A stretch of DNA of 9,725 nt, taken from NCBI GenBank assembly GCA_937896295.1, contig CALBME010000186.1, positions 1-9,725 on the forward strand, given 5' to 3'. The notes beneath the pieces were generated by a model, which saw nothing but the letters and a program-made list of their open reading frames with translations, ran no database searches and was not told where the DNA came from. This DNA comes from an uncultured Micavibrio sp. GTDB lineage: Bacteria; Pseudomonadota; Alphaproteobacteria; Micavibrionales; UBA1664. Positions 6,619-9,725 of the stretch are shown here, piece after piece; position 1 is the stretch's first letter, and each line of letters starts with the position of its first letter. The translations under genes were made by a program, and so were the position numbers.

Positions 6619-6645
6619 TAAATACAACCATATGCAGGGTGTTAC

Positions 6646-7620
6646 GTGACCGACAAAATTGTCTCTCTCGCAACAGCGCGCGACGCCATGCGCCGGGCCA
6701 ACAGATCACCGGCACTTCCCGCCGCGAAACCCACCATCTTCGATCCCGACCCGGCGGAAGACGCCCTGCCCGCCATCGTGCCGGTGCACCTGGCGACCGA
6801 CCGGCTTCTTCAATATGCGCGCGAGGGCGATGCGCTGATGTTCCGCGGGTTCGGCCCCGCCCTTTACAATCAGGACCGGGTGCCGGGGTTCGAGCGGCTG
6901 GAAGGCGTGCGCATGCTGCGCGGCCGCCCCATCACGCTGTTCATGCAGGCGGTTTACGACGACGACCTGCACCGCGCCTTTGTCCTGATGCAGAAAATGG
7001 GACCGCAGATCCGCGCCCACATGAACACGCCCGGTTTCTTTTTCTTCCAGGGGTCCGACGACGTATGTTTTGCCACCCCCGCGCATCTGGCGCGCACCAC
7101 GACCATGGCGCATGCGCTGAAGACGGAATTCGGCGCGCGTTTCGATATTCCGGACAGTGAAGGCAAACTGCCGCAACTTTACTGGGCCAGACATGCGCGC
7201 GATCCGTATATTTTCCTGTACGGCGAAAAACACCTGAACCTGAACATGGGCGACGGCGGTAATGTCGTGGATGTCGCGCATGAAAAACACCAGGCACCGA
7301 TATGGGAGGCGATCGATGCTCAGAATCCTGCCGCGACAGGGGGGCTTGGCCGTTGCGCCACCAGCAACATCAACACCCCGCGCCGCGGCGACTGGGAACA
7401 TTATACGCCGCTGATGATCCAGGCGGTGCAGACATCGTTCACACTGGAAGCGCCGCAGAACGTAACGCCATTTCGCGCCCTGAAAACCACGTGGCAGCTG
7501 GCCGCCAGTCCCAACCTGGACTGGTCGCGCCGCGACCGCGACCGCCAGACCGTCATGGATCTGCCTTTGCATTCAACGGTTTCGCGCCTGCTGACGCGTG
7601 CGCGCGCATGCGCCATTTAG
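6646..7620 (+). CDS. Unrecognised 324-residue soluble protein
   Basis: I cannot place this protein in a known family. The start is GTG 6646 with AGGG ending 6 bases upstream; the next in-frame ATG is 42 bases further on. There is no signal peptide or membrane helix, so it is probably cytosolic. The first 40 residues are basic and Pro/Ala-rich and look flexible. A folded region from about 45 to 215 includes DALMFRGFGPALYNQD (62-77), a run of four Phe in GFFFFQGSDD (130-139), RDPYIFLYGEKHLNLNMGDG (185-204), and HEKHQAPIWEAI (212-223). The C-terminal part is Trp- and Arg-rich (DWSRRDRDRQ, 292-301). Codon use resembles its neighbours, which argues that it is a resident gene. It diverges from the His-rich gene and lies 68 bases before fumC in the same direction. 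No function is proposed. Confidence 0.8.
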   Translation: MTDKIVSLATARDAMRRANRSPALPAAKPTIFDPDPAEDALPAIVPVHLATDRLLQYAREGDALMFRGFGPALYNQDRVPGFERLEGVRMLRGRPITLFMQAVYDDDLHRAFVLMQKMGPQIRAHMNTPGFFFFQGSDDVCFATPAHLARTTTMAHALKTEFGARFDIPDSEGKLPQLYWARHARDPYIFLYGEKHLNLNMGDGGNVVDVAHEKHQAPIWEAIDAQNPAATGGLGRCATSNINTPRRGDWEHYTPLMIQAVQTSFTLEAPQNVTPFRALKTTWQLAASPNLDWSRRDRDRQTVMDLPLHSTVSRLLTRARACAI

Positions 7621-7688
7621 CCTTGGTTTCATACAAAAACTGGCTTAAATTCCCGTAGTCCAAACAACTTTTACGGATTTTTCAGATC

Positions 7689-9116
7689 ATGTCGCCTGCC
7701 CTGCCCAAGAAAAACGCCCCTGTAGCCGCACCCCGCGTCGAAACCGATTCCTTCGGCCCCATCGATGTCCCGTCGGACAAATACTGGGGCGCGCAGACGC
7801 AGCGGTCTTTGCAGAATTTCAAGATCGGCGGCGAAACCATGCCCAAGCCCCTGATCCGGGCGTTCGGAATCTTGAAGAAATGCGCCGCGACCGCGAATGC
7901 GGAACTCAAGGCGCTGGACCCGAAACTGGCGCAGGCCATCGCGCAGGCGGCAGATGAAGTCATCGACGGCACGCTGGACGGCAACTTCCCGCTGGTGGTG
8001 TGGCAGACGGGGTCCGGCACCCAGACCAACATGAACGTCAACGAAGTGATTTCGAACCGCGCCATCGAAATGATGGGCGGCGAAATGGGTTCCAAAAAGC
8101 CCGTTCACCCGAACGACCATGTGAATATGGGGCAGTCGTCGAATGACAGCTTCCCGACCGCCATGCACATCGCAGCCGCCGAACAGGTGCATCACGAACT
8201 GGTCCCGGCGCTGGAACACCTGCATGCTGCGCTGGACGCCAAGGCCAAAGAATTCATGGATATCGTCAAAATCGGCCGCACCCACCTGCAGGACGCGACG
8301 CCGGTGACGCTGGGCCAGGAATTTTCCGGCTACACCACGCAGATCGCCAACGGCATCAAACGCGTAAAAAACTGCATGCCGCATATCCTGCAACTGGCGC
8401 AGGGCGGCACCGCCGTCGGCACCGGCATTAACTGCAAGGTCGGTTTCGACAGGCTGTTCGCCAAAAAAGTCGCCGAAAGCACCGGGCTTGATTTCATCAC
8501 CGCGCCCAACAAGTTCGAGGCGCTGGCCACCCATGATGCACTGGTCGAACTGCACGGCGTGCTTAACACGCTGGCCGTATCGCTGATGAAGATCGCAAAC
8601 GATATCCGCCTGCTCGGCTCCGGCCCGCGCTGCGGCATCGGTGAAATTTCACTGCCGGAAAACGAACCCGGCTCATCCATCATGCCAGGCAAGGTCAACC
8701 CGACCCAGTCGGAGGCGCTGACCATGGTCTGCGCGCAGGTGATGGGCAATCACGTTGCCGTCTCCGTCGGCGGATCGAACGGGCATTTCGAACTGAACGT
8801 GTTCAAGCCGGTCATCATCTACAACGTGCTGCAATCCATCCGCCTGATCGCGGACGGCGCGCGCTCGTTCACCGATAACTGCGTCATCGGCATCACCGCC
8901 AACCGCCAGCGCATCGACAAGCTGTTGCATGAAAGCCTGATGCTGGTCACCGCGCTCAACCCCCATATCGGCTATGACAACGCCGCCAAAATCGCCAAGA
9001 AGGCGCATCATGACGGTACGTCGCTGCTGGATGCCGGCAAGGCGCTGGGGCTTCTCGACGATGCGCAGTTCAAGTCGTGGATCAATCCCGCCGACATGGT
9101 CAAACCCCGCGACTGA
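7689..9116 (+). CDS. fumC: Class II fumarate hydratase FumC
   Basis: A 475-residue, oxygen-stable, iron-free fumarase of the TCA cycle, interconverting fumarate and L-malate; the family is homotetrameric. Motifs in order are YWGAQTQRSLQNF (32-44), the substrate loop GSGTQTNMN (108-116), GQSSNDSFPTA (148-158), GRTHLQDATP (196-205) with active-site His199, and the superfamily signature GSSIMPGKVNP (328-338). The Ser-Ser pair of that mobile loop (329-330) supplies the catalytic Ser. Aspartase and argininosuccinate lyase share the signature, but the QNF and HLQDATPVTLGQE context is that of fumarase. Length is about 10 residues above the norm owing to an N-terminal Lys/Pro/Ala extension. ATG 7689 is the only usable start; its ribosome site is poor. 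A weak TTGGTT-N16-TTAAAT promoter (7623-7650) is possible. Its stop overlaps the next gene (TGATG). Confidence 0.97.
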   Translation: MSPALPKKNAPVAAPRVETDSFGPIDVPSDKYWGAQTQRSLQNFKIGGETMPKPLIRAFGILKKCAATANAELKALDPKLAQAIAQAADEVIDGTLDGNFPLVVWQTGSGTQTNMNVNEVISNRAIEMMGGEMGSKKPVHPNDHVNMGQSSNDSFPTAMHIAAAEQVHHELVPALEHLHAALDAKAKEFMDIVKIGRTHLQDATPVTLGQEFSGYTTQIANGIKRVKNCMPHILQLAQGGTAVGTGINCKVGFDRLFAKKVAESTGLDFITAPNKFEALATHDALVELHGVLNTLAVSLMKIANDIRLLGSGPRCGIGEISLPENEPGSSIMPGKVNPTQSEALTMVCAQVMGNHVAVSVGGSNGHFELNVFKPVIIYNVLQSIRLIADGARSFTDNCVIGITANRQRIDKLLHESLMLVTALNPHIGYDNAAKIAKKAHHDGTSLLDAGKALGLLDDAQFKSWINPADMVKPRD

Positions 9117-9316
9117 TGAAAAAACGGTCCATCACCCTGAAGGGACACCGGACCAGCATCAGCCTGGAGCCGGAATTCTGGTCTGCGCTGGAAGGTATGG
9201 CTGCGGCAAAAGGACTCAGTTTGCAAAAGCTGGTCGAGGACGTGGACGGACATCGCGGAAACGTCAATCTTAGCAGTGCCTTGCGCGTGCACGCACTGAA
9301 AGGCGGAAATGCCTAA
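9116..9316 (+). CDS. Ribbon-helix-helix domain protein (RHH_4, PF13467-like)
   Basis: A 66-residue protein that is almost entirely a ribbon-helix-helix fold. The strand KRSITLKGHRTSISLEP (3-19) is followed by helix FWSALEGMAAAKG (21-33), a turn, helix LSLQKLVEDVDG (34-45), and the family-typical NLSSALRVHAL (51-61). This pattern is that of the alphaproteobacterial RHH_4 family, sometimes misannotated as aryl-sulfate sulfotransferase. Many RHH proteins bind DNA as dimers; a target here is unknown. The start is ATG 9116, overlapping the fumC stop as TGATG. An earlier frame from 9077 would run inside fumC and adds a non-homologous tail. It has no ribosome site of its own, so it is expected to be translated by coupling to fumC. 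Confidence 0.9.
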   Translation: MKKRSITLKGHRTSISLEPEFWSALEGMAAAKGLSLQKLVEDVDGHRGNVNLSSALRVHALKGGNA

Positions 9317-9361
9317 TTTTCGTCACAATTCAAAGCTGTAGCCAGATCTATACACAAAATC

Positions 9362-9390
9362 TTGTAATTTTATTAGTCACATAATATAAA
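9362..9390 (+). promoter_or_regulatory. Sigma70-type promoter upstream of the 9420 gene
   Basis: TTGTAA (9362-9367) and TATAAA (9385-9390) are separated by 17 bases in a markedly AT-rich 103-base spacer after the RHH gene. Transcription would begin near 9397, about 23 bases before a TTG start that has an AAGGAG ribosome site. This is the best-formed promoter in the window. Confidence 0.6.
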
Positions 9391-9419
9391 GCGGCACTTT
9401 TGAAAATAAGGAGTCGCCT

Positions 9420-9725
9420 TTGAATATCGCCAAAACCATTCCCGTTGAAACACTGGATGCACAGCGCGCCTATGGCCTGACGCGTGCCGCCCTGACGGAA
9501 GCCTACGACGAACATCTGCGCCGTACCCGCAAGGACAACCCTGAAACCTGCTTCACCCACTATTTCAATTCGGTCAAACAGCGCGAACTGCATCAGCGCC
9601 ATCACGCCCAGCGCGATACCAATCATGGAAGCGAGAGAAATGAAGGAAATGAAGTGATTGCGGCGCTTGGCGCGCGTATAACGCAAGCCAACCAACAACT
9701 CGTAAGGCAACACGGGATATACCGG
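9420..9725 (+). CDS. Unrecognised protein, N-terminal part; frame suspect after about 9590
   Basis: A TTG start (9420-9422) is preceded by AAGGAG at 9408-9413 with a 6-base spacer, and by a good promoter. The reading frame is open to the window edge. The first 57 residues (NIAKTIPVETLDAQRAYG, later THYFNSVKQREL at 46-57) are a charged, probably helical, soluble sequence with local codon use. I recognise no family. Beyond about 9590 the frame continues only as the antisense of a LolC-type coding sequence (RHHAQRDTNHGSER and so on), so the true C-terminus is probably not in this window. Treat only about 9420-9590 as supported. Confidence 0.55.
   Translation, partial: MNIAKTIPVETLDAQRAYGLTRAALTEAYDEHLRRTRKDNPETCFTHYFNSVKQRELHQRHHAQRDTNHGSERNEGNEVIAALGARITQANQQLVRQHGIYR
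9594..9713 (-). pseudogene. lolC: LolC/LolE-type lipoprotein-releasing permease, N-terminal fragment
   Basis: The minus strand encodes 40 residues matching the start of the LolC/LolE transmembrane permease, part of the LolCDE ABC transporter that extracts lipoproteins from the inner membrane. Recognisable parts are PYELLVGLRYTRAKRRN (3-19), then FISFISLASMIGIALGV (21-37) as the start of helix 1. The family continues with a VLSVMNGF-like segment, but after MAL at 9594 this frame reads QFALFDRIEIVG, with no resemblance. The exact start (GTG 9713 or further upstream, off the edge) is uncertain. From memory, the Arg/Lys-rich opening looks more like beta/gammaproteobacterial than alphaproteobacterial LolC. 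It lies antisense to the preceding gene. It is a broken gene, or foreign sequence joined during assembly. Confidence 0.6.

Noticed and set aside
7671..8555. Minus-strand open frame of 294 codons
   Set aside because: It is antisense to fumC, with no recognisable domain and no ribosome site.
9301..9321. Possible terminator AGGC-loop-GCCT followed by T-rich sequence after the RHH gene
   Set aside because: The stem is only 4 bp and straddles the stop codon; too weak to call.
9348..9713. Minus-strand 121-codon frame as one complete protein
   Set aside because: Only its first 40 residues resemble LolC; the rest is antisense to the 9420 gene and its promoter, and simply happens to stay open.

Overview
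The window looks like chromosomal core sequence of an alphaproteobacterium. It is mostly about 60-65% GC with tightly packed genes. The grounds for that placement are a DUF465 gene overlapping purE, a class II fumarase gene overlapping a small ribbon-helix-helix (PF13467-type) gene, and a Tat-exported DUF882 peptidase beside an L,D-transpeptidase. A Rhodospirillales- or Micavibrio-like lineage is possible but cannot be fixed from this sequence. No tRNA, rRNA, CRISPR array, insertion sequence or phage gene was seen, and no gene-free stretch exceeds 300 bases.

Region 1 (1-3585, minus strand) is one run of four genes, transcribed right to left. A 6-phosphofructokinase is followed 35 bases later by a two-helix membrane protein with a bacterial PH domain. 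That gene overlaps an LdtD/YcbB-type L,D-transpeptidase by ATGA, and 48 bases later comes the start of a MepK/YcbK-like DUF882 peptidase cut by the window edge. The last pair repeats the E. coli ldtD-mepK neighbourhood: one enzyme makes 3-3 peptidoglycan crosslinks and the other family cleaves crosslinks. The 3' end of the transpeptidase gene is clearly poorer in GC than its body.

Region 2 (3771-5993, plus strand) is a purine operon diverging from phosphofructokinase: DUF465 protein, purE (overlap TGATG), an unrecognised two-helix membrane protein, and purK. PurK and PurE act in succession to convert AIR to CAIR. A perfect 24-base palindrome then separates purK from a converging gene and should terminate both.

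Region 3 (5997-7620) holds two genes I do not recognise, diverging from a 190-base AT-rich spacer: a small His-rich protein (minus) and a 324-residue soluble protein (plus). The spacer carries plausible promoters and a tandem TTGCGAT repeat. This is the most novel coding content in the window.

Region 4 (7689-9316) is fumC with an overlapping RHH gene. Region 5 (9317-9725) has a good sigma70-type promoter and a TTG-start gene. That gene appears to be broken near 9591 by a joined fragment: from about 9594 to the end, the opposite strand encodes the first 40 residues of a LolC/LolE-type permease. This fragment has no plausible continuation, so the right edge is probably an assembly chimera or a rearrangement junction.
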